The notes under the pieces are model-generated. The model had not been told where the DNA came from, did no database searches, and was given only the letters and a program-made list of their open reading frames with translations. A program made the position numbers and the translations under genes. Shown piece after piece: positions 42,900 through 54,939 of a stretch of 64,000 bases of DNA (its first letter is position 1; every line of letters starts with the position of its first letter). The DNA is from Pomphorhynchus laevis (lineage: Eukaryota > Acanthocephala > Palaeacanthocephala > Echinorhynchida > Pomphorhynchidae): assembly GCA_012934845.2 (NCBI GenBank), contig WNNJ02002659.1:1-64000 (forward strand), given 5' to 3'.

Positions 42900-42985
42900 A
42901 TGGTTGTCGTCGATTGTTGTCGTCGATGGTTGTCGTCGATGGTTGTCGTTGATGGTTGTCGTCGATGGTTGTTCGATGGTTGTCG
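42900..42985. repeat. 13-bp tandem repeat in the LINE 5' UTR
   Basis: The unit gtcgtcgatggtt is repeated about 6-7 times with small variants, directly upstream of ORF1 of the young LINE. In the 18.2-kb copy only one similar piece is left (acaacgacgtcgatggg). Confidence 0.85.
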
Positions 42986-43224
42986 TTGTAAGATGTTTGT
43001 AATTTTTATGGATTGTATGTATATTAGATCTCCAATGTGTATATTAATCTTTCAAACTTTCTTAGTAGGTCCAGGTAACTGTAATTTGCTGATATTATTG
43101 ATTATAATCAGATTGTAAATATCTGATATACAGAATGTATTCTTAATGCTAGAATTGTAAGAACTTTAATAACCAATACTTTTTTTAACGTATTGCAATT
43201 TTCTTCATCAGGATAAAAATATTC

Positions 43225-45945
43225 TGATTTAGAAGGAAGTAAGAGTTCGAGCGATTGTTTTTAAAGGAAGGGACGAACGTTGGAGGATTTCTAGTGTGAT
43301 GGAAAGATACGACTGCGGATGGACAAGTTAAACAAGATGGTGTTGAAAGGGGATATCGATGAGCATATGGATTTTAGTATGGGAGTAGGCAGGGGATCGG
43401 CAGATTAGGTTTCGTTGGGCAAGAACATGAGAACAGATGGGACTTCGGCAGGTGAGACAGGGAGAATATGTAAGAGTTCTGGGAAGATGAGGTTGGTAGC
43501 AGTGAGATGGAATAGAAACGGGATTGTGAGAGAGCAACGTGGATACTTTGGTCTTAAGAAATGACGAATAATCATGGGGATTGATGTTGCAAGACGAAGA
43601 GGAGCGAGAAAGGATTGAGCTAAAAGTATGCCAGAGAGACTTAGAGTCGAATGAAGTGTTGATTTTATGCTGCCAGAAGGAGTTGCATATGGTACGTAAT
43701 AGGTTGAGATGACACTGGCGAAGAGCAAGATATGAATCACGGATCAATCACAATCGAAGAGCAAGATAGGAATGACGGCATCGACGCTTTGAGAGTAGGC
43801 ATTGGATGTCAAACCATGGGGCACGGTGCAAGCGACGGTGAGGGTGATGCTTGAATTGCAATAGAATATTGAGAGTGGATTATGAATTCAGAGTCGAAAA
43901 GAAAGGCAAGATCGTGAAGAGAGAATGATGTTATTGTGTGAGAAGATAGATATGATTTAAGTATGGCGGAGCGGAGAAGGCGGAGGTCCAGTTTTCTCGG
44001 CGACGAATGATGGTAGGTGTGTAAAGTGGGGATTGGTTGAAAGTGATATCAAGGGTGACGAGAAAGTGATCGGAGACAGCGATGCTGTCGAGTGCTCCTC
44101 CAAGGATATGTGTGGGGGCAGTGGATACGAGTTTGTAATTGTAGTTGGATAGAATGTTGATGGACCGGTTGGAATCGGTGGAAGAGGGAGGTCTAAGCGG
44201 ATGTTGAAGTCGCCTAGAACGAGAGAAGGGATTGAAGACAAAGAACAATGACAAAGGAGGTCAGCGAATTCGGTAAAAATAAGGGGTTAAGAGCTGATGA
44301 ACCAGGACGGTATATAATGGCGAGATCAAGTATGATCGCACTAGAAGAACGACAAATGAGCAATTCAAGGGAGCAAGAACTAAAAGGCGGAATGATTTTG
44401 CAATGAGACGCAGGATGATGGGCGAATACGACAATGAAGCCGTGATTATTGAATTTAGAAGGAGATAAGCTTAAGGTGTGGGCGGATTCAACTAGTGAGC
44501 AACCGGCAGAGAACATATGGCGAATGGAGAGGTCGTCGGAATCTAAGTGCCAGGATTCGGTGAGGCAGAAGAGATCGATGGATTGCTTGGTGAATAGGTT
44601 GAGGATAAGATCGGATTTATTGAGAATAGATTTAGTGTTGAGGAGACCGACGCGGAAACCGTGTGTGGTGATGATAGGGGCTAGTTCAGAAGAAACATGG
44701 GAGATAGAGCACCATCGAATTTTTGGGCGGGTGTAGACAACTTGAAAATCTCCGTCTATGTTTTGGATGTAGAGGGATGTTTTGCCGTTTTCCTTGCGAC
44801 GACGTTTTTTGATGCGGGTAGAAGAGAGTTGAGCGATTTCAGAATTGGTGCGATCGGGAAAAATTTGAGTGGCTGAAGATGACACGAGTTTAAATCGTTG
44901 AGAGAGGACAGAGGACGCGTGAGAGTTATGCTTGAAATCAATTTTCAGGAGAGGGGGTTAGAAGGATTAGATTGATAAGATTTGTTTAGACGGATGAATG
45001 CAACATAAGAGATGTCTTTGAAAAAGGATGGTTTATCTACAGGAGCAAGATACAAGATGATGGATCTGAAGGCGGAAACATCGTGGTCGAGACGTGTTTG
45101 TGGTGAAAAGGAGGTGGAATGAATGATATTAGTGACGATGACACAACATTCGCGAGAAGGAAAGCGTTTTCGTAAATAAGGACGAGTAACGTGAGTGAGA
45201 TCATGATAGGAGAGCTGGCAGTTGAGGATTTGGAAGGAGTTAATTTGACAACGGGAGACATAGAGGATAATGATAATAAAGAGGGTCGCAATCGATGTGA
45301 GGAAAGGTTATGAGTGGAATGATCGTGGAAGTTTGTGGAGGTGATTTTGATTGATGGATGTAGGTTATTGAGAAACTAGACAGGAAGGACGGGACGCGTG
45401 TCGGGGAGTGAAGATGACATGGGATTAGAAGTTTATATGGTAACAGAGTCGGGGTGGAGAAAGGACATTGGAAGCCACGGGGTAGTTTTAGTGGACGTAT
45501 AGCATGTTGATATGTACTTATTGGAGAGGTTGCGGATTAGTTTGTTGGCACAAAAACCACATATGAAGCATTATTTAGATTTATTGTTGCCGCATGCGAT
45601 TGTTGTCCAAACGCTGCAGTCATGTGTCGGCACTGTACTTGTAGTTGTGCATAATTAATGTCGATCGTAGATGTTTTCTTACGTCCTTCCATTAACGTCC
45701 TTGTGTGTTCAAGCTGTAAGATTTGCTAGTGCTATTGATCGGCGAGCGCAGCGAGACGATCTCTCTGAGCTTATCGAAAGATTAAGCTTAATCCGCGAGT
45801 GGAGCGAGCGTAACTGACAGGAAACATTGTCAGTTATAAACAGGTCATTTATAACTTTTCTTCTCGTTAGCTAGCATTCATCGGATATAAATATTTAATT
45901 GTAAGAATTTATAATAACCAAGAATTTTTTTATATGTTATTCTAT
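43225..45945 (-). mobile_element. Old L2-like LINE, 5' part (continuation of 37625-38934)
   Basis: It resumes at ggaagtaagagttcgagcg, exactly where the 38934 side stopped (compare 40335 in the young copy). It runs through the RT N-terminus, linker, APE (43.9-44.6 kb) and ORF1 (44214-45291) with the finger near 45530-45640. The 5' UTR reaches about 45945. There are many breaks in both ORFs. Confidence 0.75.
44214..44885 (-). pseudogene. Old L2-like LINE: ORF1 end and APE start
   Basis: The 223-residue frame reads SSATQIFPDRTNSEIAQLSS (ORF1 end) and then, without a stop, RVGLLNTKSILNKSDLILNL and DLFCLTESWHLDSDDL (APE N-terminus), up to YRPGSSALN. In the young copy these parts are in two overlapping frames, so here indels have put them into one frame. 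This is decay and not a real fusion. Confidence 0.6.
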
Positions 45946-46115
45946 TAGACACATCATTAACGTATGCTTTGCATATCACCATTCTTAAAAACAGGAACTA
46001 TAGTTGAACATTTCCGATCTAGTGGTATTTCGCATTTATCATTGGCATTTTAAACAATTCATTGAATTACGAGACCAGCACGGACCTTAAAGCTCGAAGC
46101 AGGTAGGGATGTATG
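45870..46115. repeat. Inverted duplication arm 1 (partner 48262-48445)
   Basis: It contains the junction of the old LINE 5' UTR (ttgtaagaatttataataac) and a CR1-like RT fragment (minus strand PVFKNGDMQSIR; tcgtaattcaatgaattgtt on the reverse). The same junction lies in opposite orientation 2.2 kb away. Confidence 0.7.
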
Positions 46116-48261
46116 TCATCAGGACCAGAAAATGAATGTATCCATAATTGAGCCAGCTCTGTATAGACAAAAGATTGGGAAACTATAAAACGACTTAACA
46201 TGAACGAATTCTTTTCTAATATTGTCACTATGTTTGTAAGTAGAGTTCGTTACACCGAGCATAAACGAATCCGCGAATGCTTCAATAATGTCTGGCTGCA
46301 AGTAAACAAGCTGTTCATCATACTTTAAATACGATATGAGTGGTCTTGCACACCTATTTCAGCGAATATATGACCCAAATACCTTTGGGGTTGAATTAAT
46401 CGAATTAATTATTTTACGTTCGTAGATTATGCACTTACAAAATTTAGCCCTCATGCACTGATTCCGACAGGCACTGTATGCTGATCGAAATGAAGGATCT
46501 AAACGATATTGTCTGCATTACGATGTTTTATTAGTGTCGTCAATTCATCGTCAAACCATGCTGGTTTAGTTCGTATAGATGGCAATATTTGTTTTCTCGG
46601 AGCGAAGTCATCTGATATCATTATTAGACATTCTCGAATTGACTGTCAGCGTTCATTAACATCAGAACTAGAATTGCCAAGAGTTACAGATGATGTATAT
46701 TCTAAAAAATGAGATTCGTTCACACTATGCCATATGCGCTTTGATAACACAAACTAAACGTTGTCGCCTATCCGGCCATCTTTCATATTAACAGTAAACA
46801 TTATAACGCAGTGATCACTGCTACTGATTAGAGTTTCATAGATGTTTCATAGTTTCATAGGTTATAGATGTTGTTAATCGTCTGTGGAAAGATACGATCG
46901 AGAACTGAAGAATGTGTGGAAGGAAACCTCGTGGAAAAATTAACATGTTGAATAAGTAGAAGTTTTTCATCCATAAATTTCCGAAGCTTCCCATCCGCTG
47001 CAAATCCGAATTGCAGAGTCGGATTATCAATGCAAACACTAGTTGGGGGAATGTTAAAGTCCCCAACCAAAATGAACAAATTTGTGCAATTGAATGCGCG
47101 TCTTACTAAAACACGAAATTCCTCATCCAGGCAGTCATTTTAAGGCGTTCTATATAGAACACTAAGAGTGAACTGTTTATGTGCTACTTACATACTCGCA
47201 AATAAAAGCTCATAAGTTCCACATTTATTAAAATATTCCGTCATATTATTCACAGTGATGTTAGATTTAATGTATAACGCAACTCCCCCACCTCTACGAC
47301 GCGACGCTGTCCATATAAACGAAACGATAATTATCTACGCTCACTAGACTTGACTCTAAGTCTTTTAGCAATTTCGTCAATCCTTTATCTAAACATTGTT
47401 GATATAACTGAACGCACAGCGAAAACAATCGTCTAAGCGATCTTGAGGAGTAAAAGAATTCGATTCAGATATAATAGCGATGTTCACAAAGCTTGATCGA
47501 TCATAATTTATTCGCTGTTTTTTAACACTCACAGTTGAAATCTTAGTAGTCCCTAAAACAGAACCACTACAAGTATTGCTAAAATTATGCGAACGTGACA
47601 ATATGTGATTGTGCACTGCAAATGTAACATGTTCGGTCTCTCGGACACAATCGCCTATCTGAATATGTCTAAAGTTGCTACTAGTCCCAACATCTTTAAA
47701 TTTTAGTACATAACATGGAATATCATTTGGGAATATATCTGAAGCCGTATTCGTCAATTGATACTGATTTCTGAAAGAATAATTGCTATTGATGGCACTT
47801 GGCGAGTAGGTTCTCCAATGATATCTAATAGTGAGTGGAGTATTATCAGCTGGGCATATTGACTGGCACTTGGTATCATTATCTTCAATAACTTCTTGAT
47901 GACATATGATATCATGATCTTAAATAACATTAACATCAAGCGGAGACACTGTATTTAATAATGACCAAATATTATGATATGTCTAGCATCCGTTTCTGGG
48001 ATGGATTGCACATATTTATCAACGCAATTAATACTTCCTATTCCTAATTCACAAGTTTTCTGCTCAATTTCTAAACGATTTTGTGACTGTAAATTAATAT
48101 GTAGCTTGTTTATCATTCGGGCACAGCAGAATCCACAGAAGGATATCTTTGTCGACAAAGAATTTACCATATCTTCAAACATGACAATATTAGAAAAGAA
48201 TTCGTTCAGTTAAGCGTTTTAATCCCAATCTTTTGTTATCCAAATATCACATTTTCTGTCA
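45946..48261 (-). mobile_element. CR1-like LINE, 5' and APE part, broken
   Basis: On the minus strand: a possible ORF1 (47389-47757), the APE domain from about 47380 (SVASRRRGGGVALYIKSN; FILVGDFNIPP) to 46855, a linker and the start of the RT (PVFKNGD near 46000). It belongs with the CR1-like elements at 49-58 kb by the RRRGGGVA motif. Stops and indels are numerous. Confidence 0.65.
46855..47380 (-). pseudogene. CR1-like APE domain fragment
   Basis: Motifs in order are ASRRRGGGVALYIKS, NKCGTYELLF, SVLYRTP, LFILVGDFNIPPTS and a final VLDRIF. The corresponding protein in the 49-kb element reads GRRGGGVAAYVREN, CGSFETLCF, VYRSPS and FILLGDFNLPRSRW. The SDH region is not readable. At least one stop interrupts it. 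Confidence 0.65.
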
Positions 48262-48445
48262 GACATACATCCCTACCTGTGCGTTGCTGGTCTCGTAATT
48301 CAATGAATTGTTTAAAATGCCAATGATAAATGCTTGATGAGATATAGTTCCTGTTTTTAAAGATTGCAAAGCATATTAATGATGTGTCAAGATCATATAA
48401 AAAAATTCTTGTTATTATAAATTCTTACAATTAAATATTTATTTA
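48262..48445. repeat. Inverted duplication arm 2 (partner 45870-46115)
   Basis: gacatacatccctacctg, then gctggtctcgtaattcaatg, then gttcctgtttttaaagat and aattcttacaattaaatat repeat the reverse complement of arm 1 with substitutions and deletions (about 60 bp shorter). Confidence 0.7.
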
Positions 48446-48599
48446 ATTGGATTAGTCGGGCTTTGCGTGGACACAATTTTACTTTAGCCCATCGCCGAGT
48501 TATACGCTCTAAAACTGTACAATTTGGACCGAATCGTATAAGTAACCGATTGAAGAAATTGTCCAAGATCGGTTTCAGCATTCAAACATAAACTTTTGT

Positions 48600-48715
48600 G
48601 ACTTTTGTTTGTGAGTCTTTTTTTTCTTTACTTTTCCTTTTCTTTTTTTTTAACAGTGCAACTGTGAGCTTTGCTCGTCTGTTTGTCGAAATAATAATAA
48701 TAATAATAATAATAT
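48600..48715 (+). mobile_element. CR1-like 3' tail with (AAT)n
   Basis: A T/C-rich stretch, then taacagtgcaactgtgagct, then (aat)9 at about 48690-48713. It resembles the 3' end of the CR1-like element at 52300-52400. Confidence 0.6.
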
Positions 48716-49200
48716 CTTCTGAGCAGGCAATCGTTATCCAAATATCACAGTAGGTGCGTTGCAGCCACGATAGATATAAAAGATTTATCAAGATCTGATT
48801 TTTCCATAATTGATGTGAATATTAATTGACAAGAACTTGTAATTATCTTGCAGTGATTCTATAACGAACACTGATTATAACTTGTAATTATACTAAAAAA
48901 CTTCTAAAAAACTTTTACCTAACATGTTATCTTATGGATTCCTTCATCGGGATGGAATTCACACAGATTGTTTAATTTGAGTAGTTCGTCAGTATTAATT
49001 GATTGTTCACTCATATTGGATTATTTATTAATGGAGAGAGTGAAGTAAAATATTTATTTAATCGAATTTTCAATAGCCTACTGCTATCATCTACAGAAGT
49101 AAATGTTACAAAATATTTTTTTTGCAATTTTTTACAAGTTTGTCAGTTATTGACTCAATTCTTAAATAAATTGAACCGAGAACAAAAGAAAGGTTTAATC
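48716..49200. other. Spacer upstream of the CR1-like element
   Basis: AT-rich. It may include the element's 5' UTR, but no ORF1 or repeat was recognised. Confidence 0.35.
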
Positions 49201-52200
49201 TGAATATTTAGAACAGCAATGTATACATATTATTATAACAAACAGAAGCAAATGAGCTACAAGCTCGTGTCGCTTACAAAACATTAGTACACAAGGATGA
49301 ACTCAATATCTCTAAGAAGGTCCTTCTTATATTTTAACCATATTTGAATTTTGCTAGTTCGTCTGGAAAAGGTAGTTTCAACAGTCATTCATCGCAACTC
49401 TTCAATAGTGTTAGTTTCAATTCTGATCTGGGACACTTAGTTTCATTCAGCAAATTATTGACCGTTCCTAGTAATCCCTTACCACAACCCACACGCTATT
49501 TATCGATTGGGTATTCTAATCTTCGTAGTTTGCCTGCTCAAATAGTGGAGTTGAAGTATCACATGCTTTCTCATTCGTATGACATTTTCTGCGTTGCTGA
49601 GTCCTGGTTGCATCAATATATTGTCGATACCACTGTGAACATTCCTGGTTTTCGCCTTATACGAAGCGACAGGATATCAGGTAGGCGAGGTGGCGGTGTC
49701 GCCGCGTATGTCAGAGAAAATTTCCTCATATCTGAGGTGTTGAATATTTGTGACCCTTGTGGGTCTTTTGAGACTCTATGCTTCCGTATTGATCACTCAG
49801 CGACCAGTATGAATTTTTGCGTCGTGTATCGATCTCCGTCAGTAATTGCAGACACTGATCAACTAAAACTTATTTTACAATCGGTATGTTCCTCCCCTCA
49901 CTTTATTCTTTTGGGCGATTTTAATCTTCCACGATCTAGATGGTCAGACTATGTCTTTTCTGATGGTAGTTCCACGGAAAGGGAAATATCTGAGTTCCTT
50001 GCTGAGGAACTCATGCTGATTCAGCATGTACAAGAACCAACTTGCTAAATTTCAAGATCGGATTCGGTACTTGATCTGGTGTTTTCCAGATATGTAGGAG
50101 ACATAATCAAAGTTGATCATCTCCCTCCTTTAGGAAGTAGTGACCACTGCTTGCTCTCCTTGACGGCTGTCCCTTATTCCAGATTCTGTCCACCTTGTTC
50201 AAAAACTTACAAACGTCATTGGTCGAAAGTGAGAAGAGAAGATGTTTTGAGAGTTTACAACCAATTCCCGTGTACTTTTATGAACACGGACAAGCTATCA
50301 TTGAATATGATCACTGATTACCTACATAAATTATCTGATATTCTTGCCCCTATGCGCGAATCCTCTTATGCTGCTAAGTCACCTGCATGGATAGATTCCA
50401 ACGTCAGACAACTAATAAGTTCAAGAAATTGTTTATGGAAGCTTCAGCGTTCTGATTCTAGTTTCTCTGCCAGATATAAATATGTTCGAAATCTTTGTAC
50501 TAGAGTGAAAGCAACAAAACGATGTGCATTCGAATCGTATATCGCTAATAATGTAACACGGAATCCAAAACTATTCTGGGCCTATGTTCGTCGCAACAGA
50601 ACCCTTAATACAGAAATCAAGTATGTCCTTAATGCGGAGGGATGTATGATAACTTCTCAGAGTGGTATTGTGGAATGCCTTGCTACGTCTTTTTCGATAC
50701 CGACAAATAATTCACAAAGAGCTTCTATCACTTCGCATGGTGTAGCATTAAAGCAATCTTCGCGTTTTCTTCCAGTAACAATTAGTGAGATTGTAAGTCA
50801 GCTTGATCAGCTTGACCCATTTAGCTCTACTGGCCCTGATGACATTTCTCCGTTTCTCTTGAAGAATTTATCTAGATATTTGGCTCCTTCCCTTCTTGCT
50901 ATTTTTGAGAACAGTTTGACCAGTGGATGTGTTCCTGAAGTCTGGAAAACTGCCATCGTAGTTCCGATCCCAAAGAAAACCATTGCAACGGCTTGTACTG
51001 ACTATAGACCAATCAGCCTGACTAGTTCTCTATGCAAAGTGCTTGAAAAGTTGATCGCCACCCGGATCAGGCATCACTTGAGGGAACTCGGAATAATGTC
51101 GTCTTCTCAGCACGGTTTCCTCTCTGGTCGTTCCTGCTTAACAAACTTATTGACTTCACGCGAAATGTGGGTTGAGGCGGTCAGTCGCGGCCAATCAATT
51201 AATGTGGTATTCATTGACTTTTCAAGAGCATTCGATCGGGTGCCGCATGAGAGCTTGGTAGCATTACTATTTAACTACGGCATTCCTGTAATGTTGTGTA
51301 ATTGGATTCAAGATTTCCTACGTCATCGTTTCTTTAGGGTGAGAGTTGGCACCCATCTTTCCACTTCCAGACGCGTTTACTGTGGTGTTCCGCAAGGTAC
51401 CGTACTAGGACCTCTGCTGTTTATTGTGTTCCTTAACGATTTGTTGCTGCGGATTCAGAGTCCCTGTCTTGCTTTTGCTGACGACCTCAAAATATGGTCT
51501 GTAGATGATATTGATCCGCTTGGCATTTCCCTGCAGGAAGACCTTAATGAAATATATCAATGGAGTGAGGCTACTGGTATGAAGATCAATGTTGACAAAT
51601 GCGGCCACATGAAATTAGGAAGGCGTTGCGATGACCGTCGTTTTCGCCTCGGAACTTCAATTCTTAATGTCGTCATGGAGTATAGGGATCTGGGTGTCAT
51701 GGTGCATAGGACATTGAAATCCCGATCAAATACAGAGTTTGCCCATAGCAAGGCTTTGCGAGCTATGTACTGCGTCAAAAATGCATTTAATCGTATTAAT
51801 CCATACGTCTTCAAACGGCTTTACTGCGCTCTTGTTCGCCCGCATATAGAGTACTGCGTGCAAGCAGTTTTTCCATACACTAAGAAAGAGTTCAATAGAC
51901 TAGAGTCAATCCTTCGTAGAGGTTCTCGAATGTGTATGGATGGATCATATTCATATCGTGAACGGCTTGAATTTCTAAAGATACCATCTTTGGGTCAGAG
52001 GCTATATTACCTAGACCTTGTTGCATTATGGCGAATGGTAAATGGGATAGATGGTTTTCCCTCGTGCTATGTTAAAGTTTGTTCTCAGACGCATCGTGGC
52101 CACCCGTTGAAACTATTTAAGTTTCCCCATGGTAAAGTAGTGAGTTTGGCTAGGCTCTCACATCGAGCATTAAACGCCTGGAACACGTTGCCAGGAGAAA

Positions 52201-52440
52201 TAGCATGTACCAAGGACTTATCTCAATTTAAAGTTCAACTTCGTCAGTGGATTAACGATCATGGCATTCCGAATGTATACAATATTATGTAACCGCTATT
52301 AACTTTTTTTTTCTTCTTTTCTTTTCTTTTTTATTTCCTATGTGATCAGTTGAAACAGCCATTTGGCTATAACTTGTAATACTAATAATAATAATATACA
52401 GTTAGTGATAATATCATCTAAGAGTGCTTAAAATAAAAGC
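49201..52440 (+). mobile_element. CR1-like LINE, ORF2 nearly intact
   Basis: ORF2 covers 49344-52292 in one frame with one internal stop (50046-50048). The 3' UTR is short and T-rich (52293-52350), with gaaacagccatttggct and an ending (aat)n at about 52380-52400. No ORF1 is recognisable upstream, and the 5' limit is not fixed. Few changes have hit it, so it is the youngest CR1-like copy here. Confidence 0.85.
49344..52292 (+). CDS. CR1-like LINE ORF2: APE endonuclease and reverse transcriptase, one in-frame stop
   Basis: The frame opens after a stop at 49335 with TTG, and its first ATG is at about codon 73, so the real start is unclear. APE: YSNLRSLPAQ, CVAESWLH with the catalytic Glu, GRRGGGVAAYVREN, LLGDFNLPRSRW. 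After the stop at 50046-50048 the frame goes on with GSSDHCLLSL. In the 737-codon second part RT motifs lie at YRPISLTSS (309-317), DFSRAFDRVPH (380-390), GVPQGTVLGP (436-445) and AFADDLKIW (465-473). The C-terminus has LSHRALNAWNTLPGEI. The enzyme would nick and copy; only the single stop separates the two halves. Confidence 0.85.
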
Positions 52441-52609
52441 TGAAAGTTCTCTTGATGGATCTACAGATCTTGGCATTTAACATTTTCTAATTGATTATTT
52501 CTAAATACTAAATGATTATTCACACGCATCTGTTTATCGAAATGTGCCTTTTTCGATACTCATTATTGATATACGATTTTATCAAAGAATAAAATAGCTT
52601 TTACTATTC
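52441..52609. other. Spacer between two CR1-like elements
   Basis: AT-rich, no feature recognised. Confidence 0.4.
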
Positions 52610-53972
52610 ATTTTATCTAAACTTAAAAACTCATTCCTCCCAAGGATAACGATCCGGTATAGACTGTGAGTTTGTCTCGCACAGCCATTGCTCCATCCTC
52701 CGCATAAACTGCTGTCTACTCTGAATAGCGACCATATCCTCCGGAAGTAAGTTCCACATCCTCACCGCCCGGTGCGATAGGCGACTGATTCTAGACAGCT
52801 TCCTATGGTGCAGCGTTTTACAGTCAAAGAGTTGCCCCGATTCGTATCACGTTTGTCCCGCTGGATACAGTTTGCCGGACACCCATCACGTCCGAGTAAC
52901 ATATCTCTGAAGCATAAGATGTCGCTACACACTATCGCAGACCGAACCGACGGTATGCCTATCTCTCGCAAGCGAAACCTATAAGAATAACTACTCGGAA
53001 GAGGACAGCACATCGTTAACCTGCGAAGAACATTTACTAAATCATTCAGCTCGCCTCGCGTGCACGGGAAATGTTGCTGGTGTACAGTATAAAAGAATGG
53101 GCCTAATTATTGAGTTGTACATCACTTTAAGACAAAACACACATGGGTAACGAAAGCACATACGAAGCACATAGCTCAATTGTCTGGTCGACTGAATAAT
53201 CCTGTCTGTGTTTGGACGACTCTTTAACGATTCGTGCACAAGTACCCCTAAGTCTCTAGTGCACTGTACCTGCTCAATTGGCTCACCACCTAAACTATAC
53301 ACAAAATAAAATTTCTTAACTCCTAAGTGCATGTGACTGCACTTAAAGGTATTCAAAAGCAATCCCGTCGTTCTGCTCCATATGCTTATAGTGTCGAGGT
53401 CATCTTGAAACTCCAAACAGTTATCATATGAACGAACACACTTTTATAACTTCAGGTCATCCGCAAACGCTAGTACATCACATTCTAATCTTACAAGTAG
53501 ATCCTGAAGAAAAATATTGAATAACAAGGGTCCCAGGACCGATCCCTGAGGAACACCTGCGTAAGTATTTCGTGGAGGAGAAAGGCTACTCCCTAACCTA
53601 ACTTGATATGATCGACCTTTCAGGAACGACTCGATCCAACGAACTACACTCGGATCAATCCCGTATTGAGCCAACAGTAAGAGCAAAAGATCGTGCGGTA
53701 CTCGGTCGAACGCCCTACTAAAGTCAATGTAAATTACATCAACCATATCTCCGTTTGCAACTATGTCTGTCCAAGTTTAACGTGCCGTAATTAGATTGCT
53801 AAGGCAGTACCTGCCGGTACGAAAGCCATGCTGAGATGGTTGTAGTAGCTTACCTCTTTCCATGTGAGTGGTAATGTATTTATGCACAAACCTCTGGAGG
53901 CATTTGCATACAATACTGGTCAGGCATACTGCACGATAATTGAACGGATTGTCTCTGCTACCCTTTATTTTC
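52610..53972 (-). mobile_element. CR1-like LINE, 3' half, broken
   Basis: Minus strand: AVCLTSIVCKCLQRFVHKYI at the truncated 5' end (about 53970), SQHGFRTGR, VDVIYIDFSRAFDRVPH, AGVPQGSVLGPLLF and LAFADDLKL (53444-53746), then DLGVLVHESLKSRPNTD (53042-53416) and the C-terminus to about 52630. The frames change at least twice. Its protein is clearly different from the 49-kb element, so it is another subfamily. Confidence 0.8.
53444..53746 (-). pseudogene. CR1-like RT catalytic core
   Basis: The 100-residue frame spans motif A (IDFSRAFDRVPHD), GVPQGSVLGPLLF and LAFADDLKL with both catalytic Asp. A stop follows directly after ADDLKL, and the next frame (53042-53416) carries the thumb. The core itself seems unmutated. 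Confidence 0.75.
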
Positions 53973-54014
53973 GAAACTTATTTAAAAAAATAACTTATTT
54001 TCGAAAGTTATTTA

Positions 54015-54100
54015 AAAAAAATATTTTTACTTGGCAAATGCGTGACGGCGCACGCTTACATGACCACAACAATAAAAAATCTAAATCATGTTTCAATGAG
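54015..54100 (-). mobile_element. L2-like LINE 3' terminal scrap
   Basis: It has the terminal block ttggcaaatgcgtgac and gcacgcttacatgaccac (hairpin GCGTG/CACGC), the AT-rich tail and a few bases of the ORF2 end (catgtttcaatgaggtg). It is 5'-truncated to less than 100 bp and lies right beside the CR1-like fragment. Confidence 0.75.
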
Positions 54101-54939
54101 GTGAGTTTATGCACCGTAGGCTTCTATAACTTTCCAGAATAAAACATTAAACAGTAGAGTCTCTTCTACTACCAGAATTAAATTTTTCAATTAATATAAT
54201 TAAAATTACCGTATTTATGTTGTTAAGTAATTTATTAATTGTTAAGAAATAATTTATTATTCAATAATTTAATTATTATTTTTTTTTAATTTTTTTTTAA
54301 ATTACAATCTCTGGGTTACCCGCAAATGGGCCCGTAAATAAAAATTCAGTTCAGTTTGGGTTCAAAATTCTGGACGTCCGATTGCAGATCGCGTTCCTCT
54401 GATGCATCGCGATGTCATTTTTGCAAGTAATAGGCCTAGACGCGTTCTAAGCTTTGTAAGCTCGTAATTTAATAATTTAATTATTAATAATTAATTATAA
54501 TTATTTAATAATAATTAATTACTAAGTAATTAGTAAGGAATACTTGTGTGTTGGCTTATAAAGTAACATTATTTTTTAATTTAAAAAGTTTTTTTTTCAT
54601 TAGACGGCTTCTTCATTTTGCCATTTCATCTTTTGTCATATTAGACAGTTCAATTTGCGTCTATTCTAGTTGCTGTTAAAAAATCGTTGCAGTGTATTCT
54701 GGTAATAATAAGTCAAAATGTTAAATTCAAATGATGCAGACTTTCAGTTTCAAAATGGTATATTTGATGTTATTCGGTTCAAATATAATTTAAAAATAAT
54801 ATTTGTTTAGAAAATTGTACTGTATACTCAAAGTAATTAATAATATTTTGTAAGTAACATAAATGTTCTATATTTCAAAATTAGATAGCTATTGTTACAA
54901 TTTGTGTGTGATATGCAATTTATAAAAAATACGTTTGCA
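54101..54939. other. AT-rich spacer
   Basis: Runs of taattaattatt near 54460-54535 are simple sequence. No coding or repeat feature was recognised. Confidence 0.45.

Larger units (their letters stand above)
38935..43224 (-). mobile_element. Young full-length L2-like LINE inserted in an older copy
   Basis: The limits come from the interrupted older LINE. The 3' tail with hairpin GCGTGC/GCACGC lies at about 38955-38985 and the 5' end at about 43224. A ~330-bp 5' UTR (42895-43224) holds a tandem 13-bp repeat. ORF1 (about 42890-41880) and ORF2 (41908-39011) follow; ORF2 has frame breaks between 39.49 and 39.84 kb. A short shared sequence (tagaa) at both edges is a possible target duplication. 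By eye ORF2 is almost identical to the 14.7-17.3 kb ORF2. Confidence 0.85.

Noticed and set aside
42900-43118. 72-codon open frame MVVVDCCRRW... as a Cys-rich peptide
   Set aside because: It is only a translation of the 13-bp tandem repeat and LINE 5' UTR on the antisense strand.
44214-44885. Fusion of LINE ORF1 and APE in one frame
   Set aside because: The younger copy shows two overlapping frames, so the fusion comes from indels in a decayed copy.
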